Part shown: piece by piece, positions 23,030 to 33,665 of the stretch
Layout of the letters: each line of letters starts with the position of its first letter
How positions within the stretch are numbered: position 1 is the first letter of the stretch
Source: Phylloscopus collybita
Taxonomy: Eukaryota > Chordata > Aves > Passeriformes > Phylloscopidae
Length of the DNA: 64,000 nucleotides
NCBI GenBank assembly: GCA_027886175.1
Contig: JAJNNQ010000026.1
Coordinates: forward strand, 26,554,001 to 26,618,000
Direction of reading: 5' to 3'
Position numbers and translations under genes: made by a program
The notes under the pieces: model-generated
What the model saw: only the letters and a program-made list of their open reading frames with translations
Told to the model about the DNA's origin: nothing
Database searches by the model: none

Positions 23030-23945
23030 TATGTCCAGGACCATGCAGTATTGCTGGCATCAGTTAGCATTTTCATTGACGACATGAACTCAGAATATCC
23101 TTACTACGTTTGCAGGCAATACCAAGCTGGAAAAATGCAACAGAGGACAAGACCAGTATTTAGCCAGGACCCTGACAAATTGGGGAGGAAGTATGAGAAA
23201 AATAAGACGTGATTCAGTAAGGATAAGCAAAGAGGTCTATATTTAGTCAGGAATGTCCGGTACGTAAATGTAAGATATGACACAACTGGTTGCCTCGTGG
23301 GTCTGCAGAGAAGGACCCCAAGGTTGTAGTGGATCATAGCTGGACATGACATGGCAAAATCACTGCAGGTAGTAAGAAAGACAAACTGAATCCCACCAGA
23401 CTGAATTCACATCTTTTGTAAGACATTTTAAAAAATTCTTCTGCTCATCTGCTCATTAGCACCACTTTAGCTGGAACACTGTCTCCAGTTAAAGGACTGT
23501 ATTTTAAGACAGGTGTATATTGGTCTTAGGAACTGTACTTTAATACAGGCTTATATTGGTTTTAAGAGAAGATCAGTGAGCATAGGTGGAGGCTGGAAAA
23601 TACAGTGGATGAGGAAAGATATGAATATTGTTGTTGATTGGTCTAGAGAAGGAAATATTGATCTGGGATATGATAACAAAGTTCAAATACTGAAAAAGCT
23701 CTTGCACAATGAAGGGGAAAAGGGAATATATTAGCAGTGGAACAACATTATTGTGTAAAAAAGTTGCCTTACAATACAGCAAAAGAGACTTAGGCTAGAC
23801 ATTTGGAAAAACTTTCTAAGAATAGTGAAATACCAAGACAGATTGCCTAAAAAGGTTGTGTAATACTTGTCTACATTGTTACAAGCTTTTAAAAATTGTT
23901 TAAACAGGTATCTGCCAGGAATATTTTAACTAAGCACTTAAAAAA
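23030..23945 (+). mobile_element. Ancient CR1 LINE remnant, RT to C-terminus
   Basis: Strongly diverged CR1 of an old amniote-wide type. Recognisable in order: the RT approach ('attttcattgacgacatgaa', near 23070), a decayed F-A-D-D-T-K-L box in 'tttgcaggcaataccaagc' (near 23108), 'ctgacaaattggggaggaag', 'ttcagtaaggataagcaaag', 'gttgtagtggatcatagctg', the 'agctggaacactgtctccag' block near 23469, and the C-terminal 'gactt...gacatttggaaaaac' and 'ttgcctaaaaaggttgtgta' blocks at 23785-23865. No frame survives. It contains an internal 36-bp tandem duplication (separate entry). Confidence 0.78.
23494..23566. repeat. 36-37-bp tandem duplication, diverged
   Basis: Two adjacent copies, 23494-23529 and 23530-23566, sharing the skeleton ACTGTA.TTTAA.ACAGG.TATATTGG. 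The copies differ at several positions, so the duplication is old. It lies within the ancient CR1. Confidence 0.8.
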
Positions 23946-24384
23946 TTAAATGTACGTGTATATAAAGATGTTCACAATGAAATAAAGTTGCATTAGTGGT
24001 ACTGAAGACACCTAGGTTCCTGAAAGTGGTATCAGCTACTCAGCCAGTCCAATCTATTGCTGTGTAAGAAACTTTTTTGATGTTTGACAGAGGCTTGGAG
24101 TATGACTGAGTATCCTTGTGATTCAAGCAGCAGTATGTGCTGTGTGCCAGACAACACATATCCTGCCTATTGCCCTGCTACAGTTAGTGAACTCTTTTAT
24201 GACCTTGGGGATACTGTTGAGGATAGACAGATGTTTTGGACCCATTCCTGGTCATCTCATTTCCACAGGATGATGTAATCTTGCCTGGAATACTTCTCTC
24301 TCTCTCTGACACAAAATTGCAGCCACTATCTGGGTGGGAAGGCGAAATGTTGCTGTTTAGATATCCTTGTCTTTTCTTAGTATA
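23946..24384. other. Unassigned spacer
   Basis: About 440 bp with no recognised gene. A 64-codon frame at 24084-24278 lacks a domain. The element to its left ends here and a CR1 tail begins to its right. Confidence 0.6.
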
Positions 24385-24702
24385 TTTATAGAATCTTAGA
24401 ATCATTAAGGTTGGAAAAGACCTCTAATTGAGTGCAACAATTAACCTAACACTTCCAGGTCCACCACTGAACCATGCCCCTAAGCACCACATCTACACAC
24501 CTTTTTAACACTTCCCACAATGGTGATTCTGACATTTCTCTGGACAGCCTGTTTCAATGCTTGGCAGACCTTTCAGTGGAGATTTTTTTTTTTTTTTTTA
24601 CTGACATCCCATCTAATTGTGCCCTTGTGCAACCTGGGCCTATTTCCTCAAAAATGGCTTGATTGCTTGCTTCTCTTGGGTAGAAGTGGCCTGGGAGTTG
24701 AC
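24385..24702 (-). mobile_element. CR1 LINE, 3' fragment
   Basis: Minus-strand CR1 of the subfamily whose 3' end reads 'tagaatcattaaggttggaaa' in reverse (24388 on), followed by 'aagcaccacatctacacacc', 'tttttaacacttcccacaa' and 'cagcctgtttcaatgcttgg'. A 17-base T run at 24583-24599 has expanded inside it where the family has a short 'gaaattttt' run. It stops at the edge of the LTR that begins at 24703. Confidence 0.9.
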
Positions 24703-25451
24703 TGTCCTAGTTTTGCTGGTGAGTGCCAAGCAGGGGACAGAGCTTGTATCCGTGTGATAGTGGTTATAGGTTGCTATTCTGTACCACTAAAATCATCCCT
24801 GGTGGCATGGCTTTGGGGTGAAGGAAAGGTGCATGCACCCTGGAAGAGGAGACATTTTGTTCCCTTTCTCTCTCAAGGGACCTTGCTGGGACCAGCGGGG
24901 TGGACCTCTCCCACCACTGCCCATCCCTTCCTGTCCTCAGGAATAACTCAACTCCAGCAGCAAACACAGTTGAGCCCAGTGACATGTGAGTGTGCTGCAG
25001 CACTGTGGTGGGAAGAAACTGCAGGGAGTGGAGTGGTGGAGGTGAACCAAGCCAAATCCTGCCAACCACAGCCGAGCCCAGTGGGTCTGGAGAGAGGCAA
25101 TGCAACTCAGACAATTACTGGTTTTTTGGTGTTTATTCATCACTCTTCTTTGTCTTGGGCTCAAGGGCAGAGAAGCTGGGGAGACCACCCACCATTTTAT
25201 CTTTGTCTTAGTGGCCACATAGAACTGAGGTGGTGAACAAGTTTTTTGTGTGAAGCACCTTCTCTTTTGTATACTTTTGTTATTAATATTGTTGCTGTTG
25301 CTTTTACTCTCCCTTTTTCATTCCACTGCTGTTTGTTTTCAGTAAATTATTTTCTCAACCCAAAGTCTCTGCCTCTTTGAAGGACGGATGTGGGGAAGGA
25401 GGAACAGCTTATTTGGAGTTTAATTCTCAGCCATTTTTTTAAACCACCACA
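24703..25451 (+). mobile_element. Solo LTR of an endogenous retrovirus
   Basis: About 750 bp starting TGTCCTAG and ending in 'taaaccaccaca', the termini of a widespread songbird LTR family (TGTCCTGGTTT... to ...TTAAACCACNACA, from memory). The 3' third carries 'cagtaaattattttctcaac' followed by 'ccaaagtctctgcctctttg', the usual R/U5 text. Plus orientation. The bases flanking it (TTGAC left, AAGAC right) are not a clean target duplication, so the boundary or the insertion history is uncertain. The 238-codon frame at 24520-25236 spans the CR1 and this LTR and is not a gene. Confidence 0.82.
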
Positions 25452-27890
25452 AAGACACAAAGTCCAAGGCTGTTCATGTTCTCCATGTGAGCCACCCACA
25501 GCAAGTCTCTTCAGATCTCATATTAGGGGAGATCAGGATTGCTGCTGAATTTGGTTGAATTTGAATTGTACTTATATTGACATTTAAGTTGAAATAAAGA
25601 GTATTGCAGAGGAGGAAGACCATCTGGAATAGTTATTAAGTGGCTTTGAGGTCTTCTGGGGAGATTGAATGAATGCAGGCCTCCTACCACCAGTATCTTT
25701 TAGATTCCTGATTGTTAATGTCAGCTAATAGATCCAGTGTTGAGACTCCACAGCAGAGTAGAAGCAGACTTAGTTTTTCTCTTATGTGCATTGCAGCGAA
25801 AGGCACTAAAAATCTGTCAACATTGCTGAACAATAAATTTTTCAGGGAACTCTGTATGGGCTGCTTATAGATTATAGCACAGCATATAGCACAAACAACT
25901 GAGTTCGTAAAATTAGAATAGAAAAAAGCATTGAAACCTAAAGTCTTTTCCATTTTATCCTAAAAAAATACAAAGAAACCCCCAGAACTGCAAAAGTTTA
26001 CTTTGGGTGAGAAGCCATCCTTATAAAAAGAGACAGGGGAGTATGAAGAATGAACATCTCTAGAATGACAAAGAGAGATATCAAAGAATTTGAGTAGAAG
26101 GTGAATTTATAGGGAAGTTAATGAGGAATGTGATGACATTGAGATGATTGATTGAGCAAAAGATAGTAAAGTGAATCTTAAACACGCATTTAGAATAAGG
26201 TAAGCCCTCAATGATTTACAGTGAAATGTAAGTGAATGGGAAGAAATGCACCATCAGTTGCTTATCTATAGTTTTGAGATTTAGTAGGAGGAAGTCAGTA
26301 GATGATAATTCTGATGTGAAATATTTCAATGATGGCTCCGAAGCTGTATTTGCTAAGATTAAATTTTCAAATCACTAGGCCCCTGTAGACTAATCATGTA
26401 ACTACACAGATAGTTTTAACTAATCCAGAATTGCTACACATGCAAATATTTTCTCTAGAAAAAAATGTAAAAGAAATGTTTTAAGGTATGAACTATCTAA
26501 ACTCAACAAAAAGTATAAGACTAAAAGTCAGAAATTTATACAAATTCACTCCAGCATTGCTTATTGACTTGTAAAAACTGATTTTTTCCTTCCTCTTTCA
26601 GATACTTTGTTTACTCTGCTGTTTAGCTATCCTGCTTTTGTTGTATCTGCTGCAATTCCCCTCCTCGTTACAATTCACTGTATTCATACAGCTTATGAGA
26701 TATCTGGTCTCTTCTTGACATTTCCCAGTTCAAGCCTTGTTACTCAAATACAAAATAATGTTGCAGGGTTAATGAATATTGCCATTTATGTCAAATGATT
26801 TTGAGACTGATACCAGTCTTCTAATTTTTAATGATCTGTTGGTAATTTCTCAAACAAGGATATGCTCTCACAAAATTAATAAAAAAGCCACCCACTATCA
26901 TTGTGTAAACACTGTTTTTTTGGCAAAACTTTTCTTACAAAACTGTTCTCACTATGACCATCTGTCCTTGTTTAAGTGAAACCAAGCAGTTTCTTTTTCT
27001 GATTTAGATTTCAGTCTTCCTAATATCTTTTTTTTTTTTTGGTGACATCAAAAATAGAGCCTACTTTTTCATAAAGATTTTTAATTTTTTTTCTGGTTTT
27101 AAAACTTTTTGCTGTTTTTGTAGAATTTTTTCCAAAAATTAATCAAGTTAAGCCCAAAGCTTCTTAAATTTCATTTCTATACAAAAGACCATTAATTTGA
27201 CACTCTTTGGTAAAGTTTTGGTAGAAATTAGCAAAAACTAGAAGAGACCTATATTTCCTTAATAGTGAAAGGTAAATTGGGTTACAGAAGGAGGGTAAAA
27301 TTTGCTAAGGAAAAAAAATCAATTAAAAAAAAAAAAAAAAAAAGAGAGAAGCAGTGATTAACATAACTTTCGTGCAGCATACTTCAGTCAGGTACCTGGG
27401 AGGCTTCTGCATGCACAGCTGGATATTGATCCAACTTTTTCAAGATTCTGTAGTCCGCAGCTTTAGGATTAGCACTTTGTGATCAATGTCTGATGCTGTA
27501 TAGTGAGACATTAAGTTTTAATCAAAATTCTCCTCATTTATAAGCCATCTTATGCATTTGCTACTAGCTGTCTGAGCTTAATTTATTAATAAGTATTATT
27601 GGGCTCCAAAGTCATGAATGCTATATTGGAGAGCTAGGTTGTCCTAGCCAGCTATACCAACTCTGCCTTACCTGATGCAGACAGAAAACAGACTATATAT
27701 TTTGAAATACACTTATTTTTCCTCAAAAATTCCAACCAAATGTCCATTCACTAAGACCTTTGGAGAACTCTTTCAATGTTTAATCCACATCTGCCATCTG
27801 GCTGCCTCTAATCACAACTGGGAGAATATTTTTTAGTTTTAGGTTATTTTTGCACTAGTCTTGAAATCCCTGGCAAAATCTGTGTCAAAA
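25452..27890. other. Unassigned AT-rich DNA
   Basis: Nothing recognised as gene or mobile element. It contains a T run near 27030-27041 and a 19-base A run at 27325-27343. Small frames (25684-25953 minus, 26607-26798 plus) have no domain. Confidence 0.6.
27325..27343. repeat. A homopolymer, 19 bases
   Basis: Uninterrupted A19, preceded by a second A8 run at 27311-27318. No transcript-like sequence ends here that I can identify. Confidence 0.95.
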
Positions 27891-28419
27891 TGTCCTGGTA
27901 ACAATGAGGGCATGTGTGTGGAGGGTAACAGTATCTATGATGGGACACCCAGACTGAGAGGGAACAGGACACCCAGAATGACAGGAACACACTAAACTAA
28001 CCATTTTAAAGAGCAGGATGAAAATAGGCCAATGAGAGAGTATTCAGTGAGTTCTTGTGACTTTGAAAAGGACTGAAGGCGCCATGAACCAATGCCACAG
28101 GAACATTAAAGCCTGGGAGGGGGCGTTGGCAGAGGCTTTGGAGCGGGAGGAGGAGCAGAGGTGGTTAGCGTAGCCAAGCGTTGTCCCAGAGCATCCCCAC
28201 TCCTGGCCAGTGGGGCACAGATAGCTTCACCCAGCCAAGGAGTCACAGCACAGGGGTGGTGACATGGGGGTGGCATGGGGGAACCCCTCCTTGGGCTGTA
28301 TATGGGGCACCTGCCCGCAGTGCTGCCTCAGTGGGTGCTGGCAGCAGCAAGGGTTCCAGCGCAGCTGGAGCATGGACACCTCCACGTGAGGCTCTGCAGC
28401 TTGTGCTGCACAACTGACA
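27891..28419 (+). mobile_element. LTR-like GC-rich segment, family uncertain
   Basis: Begins with TGTCCTGGTAAC, a retroviral-LTR-like start, and could end at the CTGACA near 28414-28419. Inside, on the plus strand, two CCAAT boxes (about 28030 and 28089) precede an ATTAAAGCC TATA-like word (about 28107) and then a GC-rich block with Sp1-like GGGGGCG near 28121. That order fits a U3 promoter. No target duplication was found and the right end is a guess. The overlapping open frames at 28181-28417 and 28275-28499 have no domain. A host promoter or GC-rich intergenic element is the alternative. Confidence 0.4.
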
Positions 28420-30845
28420 CTGGTATACAGTTCACTGATGACTGTTATCCATGTATGATTAGCAAATCAACAAACTGCTCCCATCCTATTTATTTGTAGG
28501 AGGTGAACTGAGCCCTTCCCATGCAGTGGTACCATATGTCTGACTTTATATCGCTGTTTCCTGCTCTGAAATCAATGCACCCCACTCCATAGCTTGCATG
28601 GTATGTCCCAGGAGGTAATAATTTTTTTGTTTAGTTTTATTGAACACATCTGTTTTCATGCTAACAAATTCAGAAAATGATATAGAATTTTTTATCTCAG
28701 TTCCTTGTTCTCAGTACTTATTGTCATGAGGCATTTTTCTAAATTTTTATTCTTACCAGAGAAAAATTATAAGCTAAAAATACTTTCTAGCACTGGTCCA
28801 AGAACTTTTCATATTTTTAATCCTTTCTCTTTTACATATTAACCTTTAAAATTGTATGTTGAGCTCTGTCAACAAGATAGTTTTCAAGTAATTTAATTTT
28901 TATCCTGCTATTTGGCTATAATGCAATATTGAAAATGTCATAAAGTAATAAGTCAAGTACTGACTGAAAACCATTGGAATGTACTGTCTTCCAAATATAC
29001 TATGTCAGTTCTTTTGGAAACCAGATTTGTATTTGTCAATAAAGACCACAAATTTATCTCTGACAAGACCTTTGTCTTTGGATAAAATTGGCTTATTTAA
29101 ATTCCAGGATTTATCTTTTTTTGTGTGTATTCATGAATCCATCTAAATTTCTTTATTTTAGCCGTTCTGCAAGTTAAGCTAACTGATTTGCAGTTCACAA
29201 GATTATTCATTTTATTCTGTTTAAATCTTGGAACTACATCTGTAGCTATTCAATCACTTGGAAATTCTTCAGTTTCCCATACAAGGTTCTGAAAGCTCCC
29301 AGCTGGTTTTCTTGGGGCTCTTGGGTGTCAGTTATCTGGGCCTGTTGATTTGCAAATGTATAATTTCAACAGATGTTCCTTTACATCTTTCCTTGCTACA
29401 CATGGCAAACTTTCTGTTAAGCAACAACAGCATCTGGGATACATACCACCTCATGCCTCTTTCCACATACAGTGTCAAATATCTGTTAGATATTTTTGCA
29501 CTGTGTTTTGTTTTTACTTTTTTTTTTTTCTCTGAGATATATAGATGGACATGTATCTGTACTCCAATCCTCTTAATATTAGTTTTCATTCTCTTTCAAC
29601 AAGTTTTCAAAATCTCCTTTTAACTACACTGGCCTCCTACCCAGAATAACCTTTTTTTTCCCGTTCTTTTTTTTTTTTCTGCCTTTTTTAAAAACACTCT
29701 TCATTTAACACATGTGTTTTGTCAGTTATCAACACTTGCTTCACAATTGCTAAAAGTGACAACTTCAGGGTTCAGGTATGCTGAAAATGGGTTAGTGCTC
29801 TGTTCTGTTTCATAACTGAATTCTAACTAAATTAAGAACACTGCCATCTTTTTTAGATAAGTCATTGCTGCATTTTACCGAGGAGTAATAATGCCCAGGT
29901 ATCAAGTTATCTCATGCTGTCTGCTCTTGGCTACTTGACATATCCAGCAAAGACCCCTTTACTTGAAGTCACTCTTGACAACGCTGATTTTCCTGCTATT
30001 GCATCTCAGCTGTGGTTAAGGAGCAGTTTTCACTGAACATGAAAGTTTAAGACTGCAGTAGAAAGTTATTCTCCTTAGTTTCGCTAACCAGAACTTCTGC
30101 CCATAAACTTTCACAGTACAGTATTTGGATCCTTCTGTGGCTGCAGTGTTTTTTATGTGAATTATTTCTTCTTCTCCCTCATTCTCTCCTGATTGTTCCA
30201 TTTTTCCAAAGGCAAATTACAGGATTAGTTGCAATATTCATGCAGTAACATGCACTTTGCCACTTTGCAGCACTACCTGTTCTGTAGTTCTTGCACATGG
30301 CCATTTCCATGCCACTCACCATGGACACAGCCCAGACTCCCAGTGCTGCTATATGCACATTAAAGAATGATGTCTTCCTTCTCTGCTTAGGCTATTACAA
30401 GGTCACAAATTTTGTGTACATATCTTAGTGTGCATGCCCTATAAGGACAATGTTATTCTTCCCTATTTAGATAGCTGTAAAAGCTAATCTTTGTTGCAAA
30501 GAAATGAAATATCTCACCAATACAGTGTCCTTTTATGGAAAATGATACCATCTTACCCAATTTATAATTTTTTCTCTCCACTCACATAAAACAAATTTTT
30601 GTTTGTAGTAGATATTGCCTTTTTTGCCTCAGATTCCTGCCTAATTTCTTGTCCAGGAGTTAACACTGGTCATTTTGATGATGACTCTGGTAAGATGTTG
30701 AATTTATGATTCAAAAAACTTACCATTTAGATTATAAGGTGTCGTGCTTCTAGATTCTCTCTTTGTAAAGATACTCTAAAGCAACAAAACTGTTTCAAGT
30801 ATAGAACTTACATAAGTCTTTTAGTTCATTCCAGGACGTTGTCCA
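28420..30845. other. Unassigned AT-rich DNA
   Basis: No gene recognised. T-rich runs at about 29518-29530 and 29650-29681. The 121-codon frame at 29258-29623 is hydrophobic because of T-rich sequence; it has no recognisable domain. Confidence 0.6.
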
Positions 30846-31645
30846 TGTCTTGGTTTTTAAAGACAGCCAGGGAAAGTTGGAGTTTCCCTCGGAATGGAGA
30901 CTGTAAACCCCTCACCCCCTCCAAATTATAGTTTTGCAATTAAGGGCTTTCAGGCAAAGATTTGGGAATAGGAATAACAGGTCTTTACTAGGAATATTAA
31001 CAATACAAATGTAGTAGAAAAAAACAAACCAAAACAAACAAGCAAACAAACAACAATCCTAGAAAACCCTGGCAGAGTCAGAGCTACAACTTGTCACCCT
31101 GTTGGTCAGGGTGTTGGAAGCAGTCCAAAAGTGACTCCTCCTGGAGTGGCAGATGTGGTTCTGTTGGAGCAGAGACGATCCTGAGAGAAAAGGGTGCAGT
31201 GATTCCTCCAGGAATCTGGTGGAGCCAAATACCCTGTGTTCCTATGTCTTAGTTTTTATCCAGGTAGGAATGGTTGGCTCCCCCCGCACTGGTTGGAGCA
31301 TCTCACAATGGGATGATGGAATGTGTTGTGTCCTTGGTGAGCCTTAATGGCCCATTAGCAGAAAATGTCCCCCTGGAGGGAGGACCGGTGGTGAAAGAGA
31401 TAAGAAACACTGCCCCACCTGGTTTTAACAGTTGGCCCATTATCAGAAGGCACCCAACCCCTCCCCCTAGAGTTACAAGAGAGAAAGAAAAAAAACCATC
31501 TCCCCAACTGCTTTCAACAAATGAAATAGAATACACTTTTTGGTTCCATAACCCAAGATAGTCCAATATGAAGGAGGGACCTCTACATCTCAACAGGTTC
31601 AATAGAGGTGTAGGCAAAACACTCTACTCTTTATAAATCCTGACA
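30846..31645 (-). mobile_element. Solo LTR of an endogenous retrovirus, minus strand
   Basis: About 800 bp. Read on the minus strand it starts TGTCAGGATTTATAAAG and ends AAAAACCAAGACA, the termini of a known songbird LTR type as I recall it. A TATA-like GGATAAAAAC lies about midway (plus 31255-31264 in reverse) and the R/U5-like block 'gagactgtaaacccctcacc' sits near 30898 in plus coordinates. An AAAC-rich simple repeat at 31020-31052 is internal to it. The flanks (GTCCA left, CATTA right) do not form a target duplication, so flanking loss or a boundary error is possible. Frames inside (31274-31561, 31303-31617) are not genes. Confidence 0.75.
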
Positions 31646-32462
31646 CATTAAACTCATTGTAAACATTATTAGAGCTTCTCATTGCATGACAAATATGAAG
31701 AAAGTTATAGTAAAAGTTTGTCTCTTTACAGCCAGGAGTTCACTGCAAGTGTGCACACATGAAGGTCATGATATAGTTAGTAGAAATGCAAACTCTTTTT
31801 GCTTTTTTTTTGTGTTTGTTTTTGCTTCCAACTGATGCAAAATTTGACTTGGGGTGTAATGGAGAGTGATTTTTTTAAATAACTTTTTCAGAAATATTTT
31901 ATTAATTATAATAACATACTGAGACTCACATAATGGCCATAGTATGTTGCCTTCACTTTTTCAGAATGGGCAGTTTGACATAATCACAGACATCCCTAGT
32001 TACAAATAGTTTTCTGCTGTGTTATGAGCACCAGAAAATTATTAATGATTATTGAAAAGAAAACATTTTATTTAATTTCTGCATGCAATAACTATGGATT
32101 TTTGCCCTTGGTTTTCTGTATTGAACTACAAATTTTATTCTCAAAAGAACCGAAGTTTTATTCTCAAAAGAACTGAAAATTAACTTCTTAAAAATGAATA
32201 GGCTAAGTGCTACTTAGAGAATGAATGCAAGATGCTACTTTAACACCTGAATATTAGTTTAAATGGGTCATTCAAAATAAATGACTGTCTAGCAACAATG
32301 CATGATGGCACATTCCCACTGTGAGGTATTTACTGTGTTTTGAATAGCTTTCCAGTTAATGACACTGAAGGTGATACTCATATATCATATCTAACACAAA
32401 CTAGATCTTTTGGCAGAATAGTTCCCATAATCTAATGATGCAACAAGTGAGAGAGAAGATAT
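31646..32462. other. Unassigned spacer between two LTRs
   Basis: About 800 bp of AT-rich DNA without retroviral internal sequence that I recognise, so the LTRs on either side are not the two ends of one provirus; they also belong to different families. A 23-bp tandem duplication is annotated separately. Confidence 0.6.
32133..32178. repeat. 23-bp tandem duplication
   Basis: Copies at 32133-32155 and 32156-32178 begin with the same 18 bases (TTTTATTCTCAAAAGAAC) and differ at two positions in the last five bases. A recent slippage or repair duplication. Confidence 0.9.
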
Positions 32463-33155
32463 TGTTGCGTCTCAGCCCCAGGACGCTGGGTGCTGCGACG
32501 GTGCGTATCTGGATTTGGCTCAGCTCGATATTCAGGCTGGGCCCCCGGCTGCTTTCTGGATACGCTTCAGTAAAGTTCGTTGGTGGGGTTTTTGGTTTGC
32601 AGGCAGTCTAGCTCACGCTGACATGGCGGTGGTAAAAGAGGGGACTTTTAGAGGCTTTGAAAAAGAGGCTTTATTTGGTGGGGGAGTCAGGAGTTCCCCC
32701 AGCCTCAGGTCAGTGCCTCTCAAAAGACCCCGGACCTGGGCTGCAGGGCGTTTTTGTACAAAAAATCTCATGGGTGGGTACAATGTGTTTAAACCAATAA
32801 AACAATTAAAACGATACATGCCAACTAGATTACATAAACACTAACAAATCCCGAATAGGTCGGGGAGTGGTCTCTCAGGGTTTTGCCAACCACGGGCCGA
32901 AGCTCTTGGACCTTGAAAATAAAAGTTTTATGATGGACAAAGGGAGAAGATCATACATGAAACAGGGATGTAACAGAAAGGGAACCAATAGGGAAGAGAC
33001 TCTGTACAGAGACTCTGGTTGTCTTAGCAACTTTATCATTTACCTTGAAACAAAGGGGCCTTTTTAGGGTATCTACTATACTAAAACTTACAATATAAAA
33101 AAAACTATACTACATTCAAAATTAAAACTTACAAAACATTTTTTACACAGCCACA
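32463..33155 (-). mobile_element. Solo LTR of an endogenous retrovirus with target duplication
   Basis: A 693-bp element flanked by GATAT on both sides (32458-32462 and 33156-33160). On the minus strand it begins TGTGGCTGTG and ends GACGCAACA, giving the paired termini TGTGGC / GCAACA. A polyadenylation signal AATAAA lies at 32670-32675 (minus), preceded by a TATA-like TACAAAAA (plus about 32756-32763) and followed by a GC-rich U5-like block. It stands out as CpG-containing, relatively well-preserved sequence, so it is probably one of the younger insertions. No internal genes, hence a solo LTR. The 109-codon frame at 32515-32844 is an artefact on the opposite strand. Confidence 0.85.
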
Positions 33156-33494
33156 GATATATAGACAGATATATGGACAAAAGAAAGAGAGAATCCTATG
33201 ACCTTTAGACAGGAAGACATTATTTATATACATTGACAAATGTTCTCCCACTGAGGACTGGAAAGGCAACACAGCTACAGGAATGAATGATAGACATCAG
33301 AGCTAATCTTGGACCTGCCAGACCTCTGTGCCTGGCAGCAAATGTGGGGGGAGAGAAACACTATCCGTAGTAAAAGTGATTGTTGCTGGCACAGCTTGAA
33401 TAAACTGAACGTGTAAATCCGTGGGACCAGTTAGAGTACAGCATGGTGAACTGGCTGAAGTACTTACAAAGGTGGGCTCCACTGCCACAGAACA
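33156..33494. other. Unassigned spacer
   Basis: Short stretch between an LTR and an old CR1 fragment. The right part (33300-33490) may be a still older continuation of that CR1, but similarity is too weak to claim. Confidence 0.5.
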
Positions 33495-33665
33495 AGAGCA
33501 AGGAAAGCATTGCACCCACCTTCCAACATGAGTGAGTCATCCTCAAAGAAGGAGAAATTGGGGACTGCATCCAGTCAGCTTAACCCTGTAAAAAGTTATG
33601 GAGAAAGTCCTCCAGGAATCTATGTCCAGGCATTGAAATCCCAACAGAACAGATGGTTTAATCTT
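33495..33665 (+). mobile_element. Ancient CR1 LINE fragment (RT start)
   Basis: About 170 bp resembling the region just before and within the first RT blocks of old CR1: 'aaagcattgcacccacctt', then 'gaaattggggactgcatcc' and 'agtcagcttaaccctgtaaa', then 'gttatggagaaagtcctcc' and 'aggaatctatgtccaggcat'. This follows the order N-Y-R-P-V-S-L-T and I-M-E-(Q/K)-V-L of the family. Strongly decayed. Confidence 0.65.

Noticed and set aside
24520..25236. Longest open frame (238 codons, plus strand)
   Set aside because: It starts in a minus-strand CR1 fragment, crosses its T17 run and continues into a plus-strand LTR. No domain; a chimera of two mobile elements.
32515..32844. Open frame of 109 codons, plus strand
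   Set aside because: Antisense to a minus-strand LTR; no domain.
30846..33155. A provirus with two LTRs
   Set aside because: The two LTRs differ in sequence and termini, the right one has its own target duplication, and the 817-bp interior has no gag, pol or env-like frame.
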